From the NCBI GenBank assembly GCA_903838295.1, contig CAILXX010000016.1:55842-119841 (forward strand): a DNA stretch of 64,000 nucleotides, read 5' to 3'. Positions 9,000-19,958 of this stretch are shown here, in pieces. The stretch's first letter is position 1. Each line of letters opens with the position of its first letter. A program made the translations under genes and the position numbers. The notes below the pieces were generated by a model. The model worked only from the letters and a program-made list of their open reading frames with translations. It did not search any database and was not told the DNA's origin. Origin of the DNA: an uncultured Actinomycetes bacterium. GTDB taxonomy: Bacteria > Actinomycetota > Actinomycetes > Nanopelagicales > Nanopelagicaceae.

Positions 9000-9050
9000 T
9001 TAACTTCTCCTCAATATCTTTTTGGACTTGATGACCTAATTTTTTAAGTT

Positions 9051-9491
9051 TTACAGCTTCTTAGTAGATCCACCTGCAGCCGCGATCTTCTCAGATGCTG
9101 ATGCTGAAAAGGCGTGCGCCACGACGGTTACCTTGACCGAAATGTCACCATTACCAAGAACCTTTACTGGGTGGCCCTCACGAGCTGCACCTTTCGAGAC
9201 CAAGTCATCAACGGTAACGCTTCCACCCTTTGGATAGAGAGCATTGATCGTTGAAACGTTAACTGGCTGATACTCAACACGCTCTGGGTTTTTGAAACCA
9301 CGGAGCTTTGGAAGACGCATAACAAGTGGAAGTTGTCCGCCTTCGAAGCCGGCACGAACTACGTTACGAGCACGAGTTCCCTTGCCACCACGACCAGCAG
9401 TCTTTCCCTTTGAAGCTTCACCACGACCCTTACGAGTACGTGACTTTTTTGCGCCCGGAGCCGGACGTAGGTGATGAACCTTGAGAACCAT
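9051..9491 (-). CDS. rplO: 50S ribosomal protein uL15
   Basis: uL15 is a large-subunit assembly protein with a Gly/Arg-rich extended N-terminus. It has 146 residues: [39 protein letters not shown] start and the globular part with [19 protein letters not shown]. It is 2 nt from rpmD upstream and 51 nt from secY downstream. Confidence 0.97.
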   Translation of the reverse strand: MVLKVHHLRPAPGAKKSRTRKGRGEASKGKTAGRGGKGTRARNVVRAGFEGGQLPLVMRLPKLRGFKNPERVEYQPVNVSTINALYPKGGSVTVDDLVSKGAAREGHPVKVLGNGDISVKVTVVAHAFSASASEKIAAAGGSTKKL

Positions 9492-9493
9492 TT

Positions 9494-9676
9494 TTATTCG
9501 ACCTCCTCAACCTTGACCATGTGACGTACAGCGACGACCATTCCACGAATTTCTGGACGATCTTCTTTTACGACGACATCACCGATTCGCTTTAAACCTA
9601 ATGAACGCAAGGTTTCGCGGTGCTCAGGACGAGCGCCAACCTTGGAACGAAGTTGTGTGACTTTCAAACGTGGCAT
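9494..9676 (-). CDS. rpmD: 50S ribosomal protein uL30
   Basis: uL30 is a small RNA-binding protein of the large subunit. The 60-residue product starts at ATG 9676 ([14 protein letters not shown]). An open frame 12 nt longer overlaps rpsE and is not needed. It has the typical L30 block [17 protein letters not shown] and lies between rpsE (1-nt gap) and rplO. Confidence 0.95.
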   Translation of the reverse strand: MPRLKVTQLRSKVGARPEHRETLRSLGLKRIGDVVVKEDRPEIRGMVVAVRHMVKVEEVE

Positions 9677-9677
9677 G

Positions 9678-10337
9678 TTATGCACCAACCGATGCTGCTA
9701 CGGCACGAGCAATTGCTGCAGGTGCGACATCTTCAAGACTCAATCCACGACGGGCAGCGATAGCAGTTGGGTTTTCCAACTTCTTAAGCGCAGCCGCGGT
9801 CGCATGAACCGTGTTGATTGGATTACTAGAACCGAGAGACTTGGTAAGAACATCGCTTATTCCAACGCACTCAAGAACTGCACGCACTGGTCCACCAGCA
9901 ATAACTCCGGTACCTGGTGAAGCTGGACGCAATAGAACTATGCCTGCTGCTGCTTCGCCTTGTACTGGATGAGGAATTGTTCCGCCAAGTAGTGGGACTT
10001 TGAAGAATTGCTTCTTTGCATCTTCTACGGCCTTAGCGATGGCTTGTGGGACTTCCTTCGCCTTTCCATATCCGATACCGACAGTTCCCTTTTGGTCACC
10101 GACGACAACAAGTGCTGTGAAGGAGAAACGACGTCCACCCTTTACAACCTTTGCTACCCGGTTAATGAAGACAACGCGCTCTGTGTATGGAGACTTCTCT
10201 TTTTCTGGTCCACCATCACGGCCACGACGTTCACGACGATCATTGCCGCCCTTGGAATTACTAGCACCATCGGCACGAGGACCGCGTGATGTTGCATTTC
10301 CGGCTGCTGAGTTAGCGCCTGCTGGAGGAGTAGCCAT
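9678..10337 (-). CDS. rpsE: 30S ribosomal protein uS5
   Basis: uS5 lines the mRNA entry site and affects fidelity. It has 219 residues: a low-complexity Gly/Arg/Ala-rich extension of about 50 residues, then the double-stranded-RNA-binding-like core ([51 protein letters not shown]). Its start overlaps the rplR stop by one base. Confidence 0.97.
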   Translation of the reverse strand: MATPPAGANSAAGNATSRGPRADGASNSKGGNDRRERRGRDGGPEKEKSPYTERVVFINRVAKVVKGGRRFSFTALVVVGDQKGTVGIGYGKAKEVPQAIAKAVEDAKKQFFKVPLLGGTIPHPVQGEAAAGIVLLRPASPGTGVIAGGPVRAVLECVGISDVLTKSLGSSNPINTVHATAAALKKLENPTAIAARRGLSLEDVAPAAIARAVAASVGA

Positions 10338-10714
10338 TAGAAGTCCAATCCATTCTCGCGGGCACTATCAGCAAGTGCTGCAATGCGTCCGGTGTACTTG
10401 TTTCCACCGCGGTCGAAGACCACTGTAGAAATACCTTTTTCTTTCGCGCGCTTTGCAATTTCGGCACCAAGTACACGAGCCTTTGCGCTCTTATCATCTT
10501 TGGATTCGCGCAATGCGCTCTCCATTGTTGATACAGAGACCAAGGTCTGACCGATGGAATCGTCAACGATCTGCGCAACAAGGTGACGAGAAGAACGTGA
10601 GACAACAAGACGTGGACGCTCGGCAGAACCGACTACACGCTTGCGGACACGGAAGTGGCGACGACGGCGGGCATTCTGTGCCGAGCCTTTAACAACTTTT
10701 ACACCGATAGCCAT
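10337..10714 (-). CDS. rplR: 50S ribosomal protein uL18
   Basis: uL18 binds 5S rRNA in the central protuberance. It has 125 residues with [20 protein letters not shown] and the C-terminal [24 protein letters not shown] block. It overlaps rplF and rpsE by one base on either side, indicating tight translational coupling. Confidence 0.97.
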   Translation of the reverse strand: MAIGVKVVKGSAQNARRRRHFRVRKRVVGSAERPRLVVSRSSRHLVAQIVDDSIGQTLVSVSTMESALRESKDDKSAKARVLGAEIAKRAKEKGISTVVFDRGGNKYTGRIAALADSARENGLDF

Positions 10715-11253
10715 TACTTCTTACCTGTCTTTCCTTGCTTGCGGCGAATCTTTGCGCCGTCGAGATGGAGACCCTTGCCCTTATATGGATCAGCCTTGCG
10801 AAGCTTTTGAATCTTCGCCGCAACTTCACCAACAAGCTGCTTATCGACACCAGTGATCGAGAAGCGGGTTGCAGATTCAACTTTGAAAGTTATTCCTTCA
10901 GGAGCCTTGAATGGAACTGCATGGCTGTAGCCAAGTGCAAACTCAAGGTCTCTGCCCTTTTCAGCAACTTTGTAACCAACACCAACAATGTTGATGGTCT
11001 TGGAATATCCGTTTGTGACGCCCTCGATCATGTTTGCAACCAAGGTACGTGAAAGACCGTGAAGCGAACGCGCTTCACGACCGTCGTCAGGGCGAGACAC
11101 AACAAGAGTTGACTCTTCCTTGGCGACTGAGATTGGGCCAGCAAGTACATGTGAAAGAGTTCCCTTAGGGCCCTTCACAGAAATTGCTTGACCAGCAATA
11201 TTGATTTCGACTCCAGCTGGAATCGCAATGGGAGAACGACCGATACGTGACAT
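10714..11253 (-). CDS. rplF: 50S ribosomal protein uL6
   Basis: uL6 sits near the sarcin-ricin loop. It has 179 residues with the duplicated L6 fold: [17 protein letters not shown] at the N-terminus and the C-terminal [28 protein letters not shown] signature region. It starts 4 nt after rpsH. Confidence 0.97.
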   Translation of the reverse strand: MSRIGRSPIAIPAGVEINIAGQAISVKGPKGTLSHVLAGPISVAKEESTLVVSRPDDGREARSLHGLSRTLVANMIEGVTNGYSKTINIVGVGYKVAEKGRDLEFALGYSHAVPFKAPEGITFKVESATRFSITGVDKQLVGEVAAKIQKLRKADPYKGKGLHLDGAKIRRKQGKTGKK

Positions 11254-11257
11254 CAGA

Positions 11258-11662
11258 TCACCATACGTAGGCGAGAACTTCTCCGCCTACCCCTTGCTTG
11301 TTGGCTTGCTTATCAGTCAGCAAACCAGATGATGTTGAGATGATTGCTACGCCAAGTCCACCCAAAACTTTAGGTAGAGCAGTGGACTTCGCATAAACGC
11401 GCAGTCCTGGCTTTGAAACACGACGAAGTCCAGCAATCGAACGCTCGCGGTTTGCTCCAAACTTCAAATCGATGGTGAGAGTCTTACCAAAGCCGACGAC
11501 GGTATTTTCTACCTTGAAGGCGGCGATGAAGCCCTCCTGCTTAAGAATTTCTGCAATGCGAACTTTTACCGACGACGACGGCATTGAAACCGTGTTGTGG
11601 TAGGCAGAGTTCGCGTTGCGCAGACGTGCAAGCATGTCTGCGATCGGGTCTGTCATTGTCAT
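11258..11662 (-). CDS. rpsH: 30S ribosomal protein uS8
   Basis: uS8 is a primary 16S-binding protein. The start is ATG 11662 ([17 protein letters not shown]), giving 134 residues. AGAGG lies seven bases upstream, and homologues begin MTDPIADML, so ATG 11656 is also possible. The frame stays open to 11884 but that part overlaps rpsZ and is not S8-like. The C-terminal [26 protein letters not shown] is the S8 signature region. A 91-nt gap precedes it. Confidence 0.95.
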   Translation of the reverse strand: MTMTDPIADMLARLRNANSAYHNTVSMPSSSVKVRIAEILKQEGFIAAFKVENTVVGFGKTLTIDLKFGANRERSIAGLRRVSKPGLRVYAKSTALPKVLGGLGVAIISTSSGLLTDKQANKQGVGGEVLAYVW

Positions 11663-11753
11663 ACTGTGGCCTCTGGCCTTTCTCGAGCCGGTTTCCGTCT
11701 CTCTTTTTTCATTGAGGAGCGGACCTATCTCGTAGTTGATAGTGTGTGGGTAA

Positions 11754-11939
11754 TTACCAAGATGCTTTCGTGATGCCAGGAAGTTCGCCGCGGTGTGCCA
11801 TCTCGCGGAAGCAGATACGGCAGATGCCGAACTTTTGGTAGACAGCATGCGGGCGACCGCAGCGCTGGCAGCGTGTGTAACCACGAACTTTGAACTTAGG
11901 CTTACGAGCAGCTTTAACCTTGAGCGATGTCTTTGCCAT
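11754..11939 (-). CDS. rpsZ: 30S ribosomal protein uS14, zinc-binding type Z
   Basis: uS14 is a head protein. The 61-residue short form has four zinc cysteines, CQRC and CRIC, in [22 protein letters not shown]...[18 protein letters not shown]. This is the 'C+' paralogue, not the longer zinc-free RpsN. It lies between rplE and rpsH as expected. Confidence 0.96.
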   Translation of the reverse strand: MAKTSLKVKAARKPKFKVRGYTRCQRCGRPHAVYQKFGICRICFREMAHRGELPGITKASW

Positions 11940-11952
11940 TAGTTGCTACCCC

Positions 11953-12510
11953 TTAGATCTCACGGAACGGAAAACCGAGTGCCTTCAAGAGCGCACGGCC
12001 TTCGTCATCTGTTTTGGCTGTTGTTACGAAAGTAATATCCATACCGCGGGTACGGTCGATCTTGTCCTGTTCGATCTCTGGGAAAACAACCTGCTCGGTA
12101 AGACCGAAGGTGTAATTACCATTGCCATCGAATTGCTTAGGAGATAGTCCACGGAAGTCGCGGATACGAGGCAATGCAATCGAAAGAAGACGATCTGCAA
12201 ATTCCCACATACGGTCGTTACGAAGAGTTACGTGGGCACCGATTGGCATGTTCTCACGTAGCTTAAATTGAGCGATCGACTTACGAGACTTAGTTACTTG
12301 TGGCTTCTGTCCGGTGATGATCGTGAGATCACGGATTGCGCCTTCAATAAGCTTTGAGTCACGTGCAGCTTCACCAACACCCATGTTCACGATGATCTTG
12401 GTTAGGCCAGGAATCTGCATGACATTCTTGTATGCAAACTGGGTCTTGAGCGCCGGAGCGATCTCAGCCTGATAACGGCTCTTAAGACGAGGTGCAGTTG
12501 CGGTTGTCAT
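11953..12510 (-). CDS. rplE: 50S ribosomal protein uL5
   Basis: uL5 binds 5S rRNA and contacts P-site tRNA. It has 185 residues with [21 protein letters not shown], the [20 protein letters not shown] block and the [34 protein letters not shown]-terminal region. Its start overlaps the rplX stop by one base. Confidence 0.97.
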   Translation of the reverse strand: MTTATAPRLKSRYQAEIAPALKTQFAYKNVMQIPGLTKIIVNMGVGEAARDSKLIEGAIRDLTIITGQKPQVTKSRKSIAQFKLRENMPIGAHVTLRNDRMWEFADRLLSIALPRIRDFRGLSPKQFDGNGNYTFGLTEQVVFPEIEQDKIDRTRGMDITFVTTAKTDDEGRALLKALGFPFREI

Positions 12511-12827
12511 TAGACGTCCTTTCCTGTGCGACGAGAGACACGTACGTTCTTGCCATTCTCATCAACGCGTGAACCAATTCGGGTTGCCTTGCCATCGTCG
12601 CCGACTAACTGCACATTCGAAATGTGAATTCCAGCTTCAACGGTCAAAATTCCGCCGACCTTTACGCCACGATCACTCGTGGTCTCTTGAGTGTGACGCT
12701 TTACGCGGTTAGCACCTTCGACGATAACGCGTGAATCACGCTTATCGACATCAAGAACCTTCCCGGTTACGCCCTTATCTTTTCCAGCGATCACTTGAAC
12801 AGTGTCGCCACGCTTAATGCTTGCCAT
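12510..12827 (-). CDS. rplX: 50S ribosomal protein uL24
   Basis: uL24 is an assembly initiator near the exit tunnel. It has 105 residues and begins with a KOW motif ([23 protein letters not shown]). It lies 2 nt downstream of rplN and overlaps rplE by one base. Confidence 0.97.
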   Translation of the reverse strand: MASIKRGDTVQVIAGKDKGVTGKVLDVDKRDSRVIVEGANRVKRHTQETTSDRGVKVGGILTVEAGIHISNVQLVGDDGKATRIGSRVDENGKNVRVSRRTGKDV

Positions 12828-12829
12828 TT

Positions 12830-13198
12830 TTATAGCACCTCCGGCGCGAGCGAGATGATCTTCATGAAACGCTTGTCACGAAGTTCGCGAGCAACTGGTC
12901 CGAAGATACGGGTGCCACGTGGCTCGCCGTCTGCCTTCAAAATAACTGCTGCGTTCTCATCAAACTTGATGTATGAACCATCAGGACGACGGTTCTCTTT
13001 AACTGTACGAACGATGACAGCCTTGACGACTTCACCCTTCTTCACTTGACCACCAGGGATTGCATCCTTGACGGTACAAACAATGATGTCGCCGATTCCT
13101 GCGTAGCGACGTGAGGAGCCACCGAGAACACGAATGCAAAGAAGTTCCTTTGCGCCAGTGTTATCCGCGACACGAAGTCTGGATTCTTGTTGAATCAT
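12830..13198 (-). CDS. rplN: 50S ribosomal protein uL14
   Basis: uL14 is an intersubunit-bridge protein and the RsfS-binding surface. It has 122 residues, the family's usual size, beginning [19 protein letters not shown] and containing [21 protein letters not shown]. It lies 13 nt after rpsQ. Confidence 0.97.
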   Translation of the reverse strand: MIQQESRLRVADNTGAKELLCIRVLGGSSRRYAGIGDIIVCTVKDAIPGGQVKKGEVVKAVIVRTVKENRRPDGSYIKFDENAAVILKADGEPRGTRIFGPVARELRDKRFMKIISLAPEVL

Positions 13199-13211
13199 TT
13201 TTCGATACCCC

Positions 13212-13481
13212 TTACTTAGCCTTCTCGAGGATCTCGACTACACGCCAACGCTTGGTTGCCGATAGTGGACGAGTCTCCATGAGTAGTACGCGATCGCCTA
13301 CACCAGCTGTGTTGGCCTCATCATGGGCCTTCAACTTATGTGAACGTGTCATAACTTTTGAGTAGACGCCATGCTTGGTCTGGCTCTGAATAGCAACGAC
13401 GACGGTCTTATCCATCTTGTCGCTGGTAACGATGCCTTCACGGGTCTTACGGAAACCACGATCGTTATTTACTTCACTCAC
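13212..13481 (-). CDS. rpsQ: 30S ribosomal protein uS17
   Basis: uS17 is a primary 16S-binding OB-fold protein. It has 89 residues with [21 protein letters not shown] and [23 protein letters not shown]. Its start overlaps the rpmC stop by four bases. Confidence 0.96.
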   Translation of the reverse strand: MSEVNNDRGFRKTREGIVTSDKMDKTVVVAIQSQTKHGVYSKVMTRSHKLKAHDEANTAGVGDRVLLMETRPLSATKRWRVVEILEKAK

Positions 13482-13696
13482 GCTGCGCCTCCAATTCCGA
13501 GCTCACGCTCACGCAAGATTGTGTAAATACGCGCAATCTCTTTACGGACCGCGGTCAGACGACCGTGGCTTTCTAATTGGCCAGTAGCAGCTTGGAAACG
13601 AAGGTTGAAAAGTTCTTCCTTACCTTCGCGAAGCTTGATTGCTAGCTCGTCAGTAGTGAGAGCACGAAGCTGCTCTGTTGTCACGATATTAGACAT
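13478..13696 (-). CDS. rpmC: 50S ribosomal protein uL29
   Basis: uL29 is a helical protein at the tunnel exit. The 72-residue product starts at ATG 13696 ([18 protein letters not shown]). The longer frame to 13726 only overlaps rplP. ATG 13696 shares one base with the rplP stop. The conserved [20 protein letters not shown] helix is present. Confidence 0.94.
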   Translation of the reverse strand: MSNIVTTEQLRALTTDELAIKLREGKEELFNLRFQAATGQLESHGRLTAVRKEIARIYTILRERELGIGGAA

Positions 13697-14109
13697 TAGA
13701 ACTCCTCCCGACGTACTACACGACACTTCATTGGCAACTTGTGAATCGCGCGAGTCATTGCCTCGGTAGCGATCTCTTGAGTTACTCCAGAAATTTCAAA
13801 CATAACGCGACCTGGCTTAACGTTTGCAACCCACCACTCAGGAGAACCTTTACCGGAACCCATGCGAGTTTCTGCAGGCTTCTTAGTCAATGGACGATCT
13901 GGATAAATGTTGATCCAAACCTTTCCACCGCGCTTGATGTGACGAGTCATTGCAATACGTGCAGCTTCGATCTGACGGTTGGTTACATATGCAGACTCAA
14001 GAGCCTGGATACCAAAGTCACCGAATGCAACGACGGTTCCGCCCTTAGACATACCACCGCGCTTTGGGTGATGCTGCTTACGGTGCTTAACCTTGCGTGG
14101 AATTAACAT
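13696..14109 (-). CDS. rplP: 50S ribosomal protein uL16
   Basis: uL16 organises the A-site region of the large subunit. It has 137 residues, beginning [19 protein letters not shown], with the [28 protein letters not shown] loop near the peptidyl-transferase centre. It overlaps rpsC and rpmC by one base each. Confidence 0.97.
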   Translation of the reverse strand: MLIPRKVKHRKQHHPKRGGMSKGGTVVAFGDFGIQALESAYVTNRQIEAARIAMTRHIKRGGKVWINIYPDRPLTKKPAETRMGSGKGSPEWWVANVKPGRVMFEISGVTQEIATEAMTRAIHKLPMKCRVVRREEF

Positions 14110-14912
14110 TATTCAGCTGCTCCTTCCGCTGCCGGAGTTGCAACAACTACTGCTGCATCTGCCGCACGTGATTCCGGTGTTGAAGAAGTAACTTCACCAC
14201 GAGGTGCACGTTGTGGACGGCCTGTTGGACGGCTTGGCTTTGGTGCACGTGCTGCGGCTAGTGCCGATGCTGCACGCTCTGCGCGAGATTCGATAACTTC
14301 ACCCTTGTAGATCCAAACCTTGACGCCAAGGCGGCCGAAAGTTGTGTGTGCTTCGTAGAATCCATAATCGATATCTGCACGAAGGGTATGTAGAGGTACA
14401 CGACCTTCACGGTAGAACTCTGAGCGAGCAATTTCAGCTCCACCAAGACGCCCACCACACTGAACACGAATACCTTGTGCACCAGCTTTAAGGGCTGACT
14501 GCATTGACTTACGCATTGCACGACGGAAGGAAACACGAGCAGATAACTGCTCAGCAATACCTTGGGCAACAAGTTGTGCATCAATCTCTGGATTCTTAAC
14601 TTCCAAAATATTGAGCTGTACTTGCTTTCCGGTGAGCTTCTCGAGATCCATTCGGATGCGATCAGCTTCTGTTCCGCGGCGACCGATGACGATACCTGGG
14701 CGTGCTGTATAAAGGTCGATACGTACACGCTCGCGTGTGCGCTCGATTTCGATACGAGAAACGCCTGCGCGCTCCATACCCTTGTTCATCATGCGACGGA
14801 TTTCGATATCTTCCTTCACATAATCCTTGTATAGCTTGTCTGCATACCAACGTGACTTGAATTCAGTGGTGATGCCCAGACGGAAACCGTATGGATTTAC
14901 TTTTTGACCCAT
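14109..14912 (-). CDS. rpsC: 30S ribosomal protein uS3
   Basis: uS3 forms part of the mRNA entry helicase. The start is ATG 14912 ([13 protein letters not shown]), giving 267 residues. A KH domain is at about 45-110 ([22 protein letters not shown]) and the C-terminal S3 domain ends near residue 215. A further 50 residues form an Ala/Pro/Arg tail of low complexity, longer than in E. coli. It is 1 nt after rplV. Confidence 0.97.
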   Translation of the reverse strand: MGQKVNPYGFRLGITTEFKSRWYADKLYKDYVKEDIEIRRMMNKGMERAGVSRIEIERTRERVRIDLYTARPGIVIGRRGTEADRIRMDLEKLTGKQVQLNILEVKNPEIDAQLVAQGIAEQLSARVSFRRAMRKSMQSALKAGAQGIRVQCGGRLGGAEIARSEFYREGRVPLHTLRADIDYGFYEAHTTFGRLGVKVWIYKGEVIESRAERAASALAAARAPKPSRPTGRPQRAPRGEVTSSTPESRAADAAVVVATPAAEGAAE

Positions 14913-14913
14913 T

Positions 14914-15429
14914 TTATTCGGCCGTCCCTTCTGAAGCAGCTGCAGCTTTTGCTTTTGGCTTAGCAACTGGTGTTGCTGGCTTAGCAATCTGAGTCTTATT
15001 TGGATTTGCCTTCGCGTTGACGACCTTCTTAAGTCCGTGCGGACGGTAAGAACGATCAGTCGAAACTACGAGAGTCAAAGTGCTTGAACGCTTCAAGATC
15101 TGAAATCCACGACCTTGAGCACGTGGACGGAAGCGCTTGAGAGTAGGTGCCTCGTCAACGAGTGCTTCAACGATCCAGAGTTCAGATGCATCGCGAATTG
15201 CTGGGCTCTTCTGCTTTGCATTATTGATTGCAGAGTTAAGGAGCGTATAAAGATCTTCACCGACTTCTTGTGGTGCGAACTTCAAAGTTGTTAGCGCAAC
15301 GTCAGCACGCTCTCCGCGGATCAAGTTGACCACGCGACGAGCTTTCTGAGGTGTAACGCGAGTACCGCGAAGGACTGCTTGTGCAACCAACGCGTCAGTC
15401 GGATTCGTTGCCTTTGGTGTATTAGCCAC
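14914..15429 (-). CDS. rplV: 50S ribosomal protein uL22
   Basis: uL22 lines the exit tunnel. The start chosen is GTG 15429, giving 171 residues, because GGAGAG lies six bases upstream. The ATG at 15447 would put the ribosome site further inside rpsS. The gene overlaps the end of rpsS by 8 bases. The core has [20 protein letters not shown] and the [22 protein letters not shown] tunnel loop. A Lys/Ala/Pro/Thr tail of about 30 residues follows. Confidence 0.94.
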   Translation of the reverse strand: MANTPKATNPTDALVAQAVLRGTRVTPQKARRVVNLIRGERADVALTTLKFAPQEVGEDLYTLLNSAINNAKQKSPAIRDASELWIVEALVDEAPTLKRFRPRAQGRGFQILKRSSTLTLVVSTDRSYRPHGLKKVVNAKANPNKTQIAKPATPVAKPKAKAAAASEGTAE

Positions 15430-15703
15430 GAGTTGCTCTCCGATCATCTTTAACGTGACCTTTGAAGGTACGAGTTGGCGCAAACTCACCGAGCTTGTGG
15501 CCAATCATTGCTTCAGTCACGAATACTGGAACGTGCTTGCGACCGTCATGGACAGCGATGGTGTGTCCGATCATTGAAGGAATGATCATCGAGCGACGTG
15601 ACCAGGTCTTAATAACAACCTTGGTGCTCTTCGCATTCTGATCATCTACCTTCTTCAGAAGGTGACCGTCCACGAATGGACCCTTTTTTAAACTACGTGG
15701 CAT
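15422..15703 (-). CDS. rpsS: 30S ribosomal protein uS19
   Basis: uS19 is a head protein that pairs with uS13. It has 93 residues with [39 protein letters not shown] and [18 protein letters not shown]. It lies 14 nt after rplB. Confidence 0.97.
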   Translation of the reverse strand: MPRSLKKGPFVDGHLLKKVDDQNAKSTKVVIKTWSRRSMIIPSMIGHTIAVHDGRKHVPVFVTEAMIGHKLGEFAPTRTFKGHVKDDRRATRG

Positions 15704-15717
15704 GTGTAGTCGCTCCC

Positions 15718-16551
15718 CTATCGCTTCTTATTCGACTTACGACGACGGACAATGAGTGCATCGCTCGCCTTTTTCTTACGAGTACGTCCTTCTGGCTGTC
15801 CCCAAGGTGACACTGGGTGACGTCCACCAGATGTCTTACCTTCTCCACCACCGTGAGGGTGATCGACTGGGTTCATAACAACTCCGCGAACGGTTGGGCG
15901 CTTGCCCTTCCAACGCATACGTCCAGCTTTACCGTAGTTGATGTTTGATTGTTCGGCGTTGCCGACTTCACCAACCGTTGCACGACAACGGACATCTACG
16001 TTACGAATTTCACCGGATGGCATACGAAGTTGTGCGTATGGCCCATCCTTTGCAACGAGCTGAACTCCAGCTCCTGCAGAACGAGCAATCTTTGCTCCGC
16101 CACCTGGACGAAGTTCGATCGCATGAATCATTGTTCCAACTGGGATATTGCGCAGTGGCAAGTTATTGCCAGGCTTGATATCTGCTGCTGCACCATTCTC
16201 GACCTTGTCACCCTGATTCAACTTTGCAGGCGCGATGATGTAACGCTTTTCGCCATCTGCATAGTGAAGAAGTGCAATACGAGCTGTGCGATTTGGATCG
16301 TATTCGATATGCGCAACCTTTGCTGGAATGCCATCTTTATCGTTACGAGTGAAATCGATCAAGCGATATGCGCGCTTATGTCCGCCACCTTGGTGACGAA
16401 CTGTGATCTTGCCTGATGCGTTACGTCCACCCTTTGAGTGAATTGGACGAACCAATGACTTCTCAGGCGTGGTGCGTGTGATTTCTTCGAAATCAGGAAC
16501 GCTCGCGCCGCGCTGACCTGGTGTGGTCGGCTTAAGTTTACGTAGGGCCAT
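15718..16551 (-). CDS. rplB: 50S ribosomal protein uL2
   Basis: uL2 is needed for subunit association and sits near the peptidyl-transferase centre. It has 277 residues with the SH3-like middle domain ([18 protein letters not shown]) and the conserved C-terminal [20 protein letters not shown] carrying the functionally important histidine. It lies 37 nt after rplW. Confidence 0.98.
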   Translation of the reverse strand: MALRKLKPTTPGQRGASVPDFEEITRTTPEKSLVRPIHSKGGRNASGKITVRHQGGGHKRAYRLIDFTRNDKDGIPAKVAHIEYDPNRTARIALLHYADGEKRYIIAPAKLNQGDKVENGAAADIKPGNNLPLRNIPVGTMIHAIELRPGGGAKIARSAGAGVQLVAKDGPYAQLRMPSGEIRNVDVRCRATVGEVGNAEQSNINYGKAGRMRWKGKRPTVRGVVMNPVDHPHGGGEGKTSGGRHPVSPWGQPEGRTRKKKASDALIVRRRKSNKKR

Positions 16552-16588
16552 TTTTTATATTCCTCTTCTTCTTCTAGTCCTGATCCCC

Positions 16589-16882
16589 TTAGGAAACAGG
16601 TCCTCCGAAGATGTCGATACGGTCACCGGCAGCAACATGCACAATCGCACGCTTGGTGTCATTGCGCTTACCAAAACCCTTTGGGGTGCGCTTGCGCTTA
16701 CCTTGGCGGTTCATGGTGTTAACGCTTATGACTTTTACATTGAAAACTTTTTCAACAGCGATCTTGATCTCTGTCTTATTGGCATCAGTAGCCACCAAGA
16801 AGGTGTACTTGTTCTCATCAAGCAAGCCATAGGCCTTCTCTGAAACGACTGGTGCTAGGAGTACATCGCGATGGTCCTTCAT
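16589..16882 (-). CDS. rplW: 50S ribosomal protein uL23
   Basis: uL23 is the tunnel-exit docking site for trigger factor and SRP. It has 97 residues with [25 protein letters not shown] and [20 protein letters not shown]. Its start overlaps the rplD stop by four bases. Confidence 0.96.
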   Translation of the reverse strand: MKDHRDVLLAPVVSEKAYGLLDENKYTFLVATDANKTEIKIAVEKVFNVKVISVNTMNRQGKRKRTPKGFGKRNDTKRAIVHVAAGDRIDIFGGPVS

Positions 16883-17571
16883 GCGGACACCTCTTGCTTC
16901 TCTGTTTCTAACGAAACTTCTGATTCACGAGCAACGGCAACTGCTGCCTTTGCTGGGCCGGCAATGAATTCACGAATCGCGCTCTCTGAGAAGACAACAT
17001 CATCGGAAACCAAGATGTCGTACGCATTGAGCTGATCGTTCACGATGAGGTGAAGGTTGTCAGCGTTACGAAGTGAACGCCAAGCAAGATCTTCGCTACG
17101 TGAAAGAACTACAAGAACATTCTTGCGATCTGAAAATTGGCGAACTGCTGAGATAGCACCCTTTGTGGTCGGAGCATCCGTAATGTTAGAAACACAGTGA
17201 ATGCGATCTTCGCGTTGACGATCTGAAAGCACTCCCTTAAGGGCAGCTGCGATCATTTTCTTTGGAGTGCGTTGATCGTACTTACGAGGTACTGGACCAT
17301 GTGAAACACCACCGTGACGCTGAAGTGGAGCACGGACAGAGCCCTGACGAGCGCGACCGGTTCCCTTCTGCTTGAAAGGCTTCTTACCGGTACCAGAAAC
17401 TTCACCGCGGTTCTTTGTCTTCGCGGTACCTTGGCGAGCAGCTGCAAGTTGTGCAACTACCACCTGGTGAATCAACGGCACGTTTGCCTGAACATCGAAG
17501 ATATCTGCTGGCAAATTAATATCGCCAACTTTCTTACCTTCCGGGCTCTTGATATCGATTGTTAATGCCAT
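16879..17571 (-). CDS. rplD: 50S ribosomal protein uL4
   Basis: uL4 lines the tunnel constriction and, in E. coli, represses the S10 operon. It has 230 residues with the extended loop [20 protein letters not shown] followed by [13 protein letters not shown]. The C-terminus ends in a Glu-rich tail. It lies 3 nt after rplC. Confidence 0.97.
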   Translation of the reverse strand: MALTIDIKSPEGKKVGDINLPADIFDVQANVPLIHQVVVAQLAAARQGTAKTKNRGEVSGTGKKPFKQKGTGRARQGSVRAPLQRHGGVSHGPVPRKYDQRTPKKMIAAALKGVLSDRQREDRIHCVSNITDAPTTKGAISAVRQFSDRKNVLVVLSRSEDLAWRSLRNADNLHLIVNDQLNAYDILVSDDVVFSESAIREFIAGPAKAAVAVARESEVSLETEKQEVSA

Positions 17572-17574
17572 GGC

Positions 17575-18270
17575 TTATGCACCTGCCTTGTTGGTAAATG
17601 TCTCTGCAGCAACTTTTTTAGCCGCTGTGCGCAGAAATACTGTTGAGTTTGTTGCGCCAGGAACTGCGCCACGAACCAAGATCAGATTGCGCTCTGCATC
17701 AACTGAGTGAATAAGAAGGTTCTGAGTTGTAACGGTTTCAACACCCATGCGACCCATCATCTTTTTGCCCTTGAATACGCGACCAGGGGTTGTACGGTTA
17801 CCGATCGAACCAGGCATGCGGTGCTTACGGTCTACACCGTGCGAAGCTCCGAGACCGTGGAAACCGTGACGCTTCATAACACCAGCAGATCCCTTACCGC
17901 GGGAAGTACCTGTTGCGTCAATGAGTTCGCCAGCAGCGAATACATCTGCACCAATCTCTTGGCCTACTGAATAAGAATCAACATTTGATGTGCGAAGTTC
18001 TGCAACATCCAAACGTGGAGTAACGCCTGCCTTGGCGAAATGACCAGCCTCAGGCTTGCTTACTTTGCGAGGGTTAACGGCACCGAATGCCAATTGAACC
18101 GCGGTGTAACCATCTTTTTCGATGGTACGAATTTGAGTAACGACGCATGGACCGGCAGCAACAACTGTTACTGGAACGATCTTGTTATTTGCATCGAAAA
18201 CTTGTGTCATACCGAGCTTCTTGCCCAAGATACCCTTGATGGCAGCGCTCTGTGATTGCGTTGTTGTCAT
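17575..18270 (-). CDS. rplC: 50S ribosomal protein uL3
   Basis: uL3 is an early-assembly protein near the peptidyl-transferase centre. It has 231 residues: [25 protein letters not shown] at the N-terminus and the central [22 protein letters not shown] loop that includes the site modified by PrmB in some bacteria. It lies 12 nt after rpsJ. Confidence 0.97.
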   Translation of the reverse strand: MTTTQSQSAAIKGILGKKLGMTQVFDANNKIVPVTVVAAGPCVVTQIRTIEKDGYTAVQLAFGAVNPRKVSKPEAGHFAKAGVTPRLDVAELRTSNVDSYSVGQEIGADVFAAGELIDATGTSRGKGSAGVMKRHGFHGLGASHGVDRKHRMPGSIGNRTTPGRVFKGKKMMGRMGVETVTTQNLLIHSVDAERNLILVRGAVPGATNSTVFLRTAAKKVAAETFTNKAGA

Positions 18271-18282
18271 TGTCAGGTCTCC

Positions 18283-18591
18283 TTAGAGCTTAATCTCGAT
18301 GTCGACGCCAGCAGGGAGATCAAGACGCATCAGTGAATCAACAGTCTTAGGTGTTGGGTCGATGATGTCGATTAGGCGCTTGTGTGTGCGCATCTCAAAA
18401 TGCTCGCGAGAGTCCTTGTATTTATGAGGAGAGCGAATAACACAGAAAGTGTTCTTCTCTGTAGGCAGCGGAACGGGACCTGCGACAGTTGCACCAGTGC
18501 GCTCTACAGTCTCAACAATCTTTTTTGCCGAGGTGTCGATCACTTCGTGGTCGTAAGCCTTGAGCCGAATGCGGATCTTTTGTCCCGCCAT
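18283..18591 (-). CDS. rpsJ: 30S ribosomal protein uS10
   Basis: uS10 is a head protein and antitermination partner of NusB. It has 102 residues: [24 protein letters not shown] at the start and [19 protein letters not shown] near the end. AAAGGAG precedes the ATG. It is the first gene of the S10 block. A 105-nt gap with a 10-bp hairpin separates it from tuf. Confidence 0.97.
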   Translation of the reverse strand: MAGQKIRIRLKAYDHEVIDTSAKKIVETVERTGATVAGPVPLPTEKNTFCVIRSPHKYKDSREHFEMRTHKRLIDIIDPTPKTVDSLMRLDLPAGVDIEIKL

Positions 18592-18648
18592 CGTCTTTCT
18601 CCTTTGATCTAGTTACTGCTTAATAAATCTCTCTATTAACTCTTCCTA

Positions 18649-18676
18649 AGTTGAGCGGTTTTTACGCCGCTCAACT
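18649..18676 (-). terminator. 10-bp hairpin between tuf and rpsJ
   Basis: The minus strand reads AGTTGAGCGG-CGTAAAAA-CCGCTCAACT, a perfect 10-bp stem with an 8-nt loop, 21 nt after the tuf stop. The following TTAGGAAG is T-poor, so this is more likely a partial terminator or an RNA-stability element than a full stop. Confidence 0.45.
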
Positions 18677-18696
18677 CGAACAGGAGGAGGTATTGC

Positions 18697-19890
18697 TTAC
18701 TTCTGGATCTTTGTTACACGTCCAGCACCAACAGTGCGGCCACCTTCGCGGATAGCGAAGCGAAGGCCTTCTTCCATAGCGATTGGCTGAATCAGAACAA
18801 CGTTCATTTCAGTGTTATCGCCAGGCATAACCATTTCGGTACCTGATGGGAGTGTTACAACACCGGTCACGTCAGTTGTACGGAAATAGAACTGCGGACG
18901 GTAGTTATTAAAGAATGGTGTGTGACGTCCGCCTTCATCCTTTGAAAGGATGTAAGCAGATGCAGCGAATTCGGTGTGAGGTGTGATTGTTCCTGGCTTG
19001 CAAACAACCTGTCCACGCTCAACATCTTCACGCTTTGTTCCACGAAGAAGAAGACCGACGTTTTCGCCAGCTTGACCTTCATCGAGCAACTTACGGAACA
19101 TTTCGACACCTGTAACAGTTGTCTTCTGTGAGAGTGGGCGAATTCCGACAATTTCAACTTCTTCGTTGACCTTGACGATACCGCGCTCAATACGACCGGT
19201 AACAACTGTTCCGCGACCGGTGATTGTGAAGACGTCTTCTACTGGCATCAAGAATGGCTTGTCGACTTCACGCTCAGGTTGTGGGATGTACGCATCAATC
19301 TGATCCATGAGACCGAGTAGCGCCTCAACCCATTTTGGATCTCCTTCGAGAGCCTTGAGAGCTGAGATGCGGACGATAGGTGTGTCATCGCCTGGGAACT
19401 CATACTTAGATAGAAGTTCACGAACTTCCATTTCAACGAGTTCAAGAATTTCTTCATCGTCGACCATATCTGACTTGTTGAGGGCAACAACGATTGATGG
19501 AACGCCAACCTGACGAGCAAGGAGAACGTGTTCCTTGGTCTGAGGCATTGGTCCATCAGTTGCAGCTACTACAAGAATCGCGCCATCCATTTGGGCAGCA
19601 CCGGTGATCATGTTCTTGATGTAGTCGGCGTGGCCTGGGCAGTCAACGTGTGCGTAGTGACGCTTCTCGGTCTGGTACTCGATATGTGCAATCGAGATTG
19701 TGATACCGCGTTGACGCTCTTCAGGTGCCTTATCGATTTGATCGAAAGGTGTGAAAGGGTTTACATCTGGAAACTTATCGTGCAACACCTTAGAGATAGC
19801 AGCAGTAAGAGTGGTCTTACCGTGATCGATGTGCCCGATGGTGCCGATGTTGACGTGCGGTTTGTTCCGCTCGAACTTGGCTTTTGCCAC
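18697..19890 (-). CDS. tuf: translation elongation factor Tu
   Basis: EF-Tu delivers aminoacyl-tRNA to the ribosome as a GTP complex. It has 397 residues and starts at GTG 19890 behind a strong AGGAGG. The GTPase motifs are GHIDHGKTT (about 19-27), DCPGHADY and NKSDMVDD. Domains 2 and 3 follow, ending [11 protein letters not shown]. It lies 68 nt after fusA. Confidence 0.98.
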   Translation of the reverse strand: MAKAKFERNKPHVNIGTIGHIDHGKTTLTAAISKVLHDKFPDVNPFTPFDQIDKAPEERQRGITISIAHIEYQTEKRHYAHVDCPGHADYIKNMITGAAQMDGAILVVAATDGPMPQTKEHVLLARQVGVPSIVVALNKSDMVDDEEILELVEMEVRELLSKYEFPGDDTPIVRISALKALEGDPKWVEALLGLMDQIDAYIPQPEREVDKPFLMPVEDVFTITGRGTVVTGRIERGIVKVNEEVEIVGIRPLSQKTTVTGVEMFRKLLDEGQAGENVGLLLRGTKREDVERGQVVCKPGTITPHTEFAASAYILSKDEGGRHTPFFNNYRPQFYFRTTDVTGVVTLPSGTEMVMPGDNTEMNVVLIQPIAMEEGLRFAIREGGRTVGAGRVTKIQK

Positions 19891-19958
19891 TTTTATCCTC
19901 CTGTTTTACTTCGTCGGCCCCTGTTAGAACCAACTGGTCTGTTGTGGTTTGGTATTAC

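Noticed and set aside
11258..11884. Longer form of rpsH with 74 extra N-terminal residues
   Set aside because: The extension overlaps rpsZ and is not S8-like. [11 protein letters not shown] at 11662 is the normal N-terminus and has a ribosome site.
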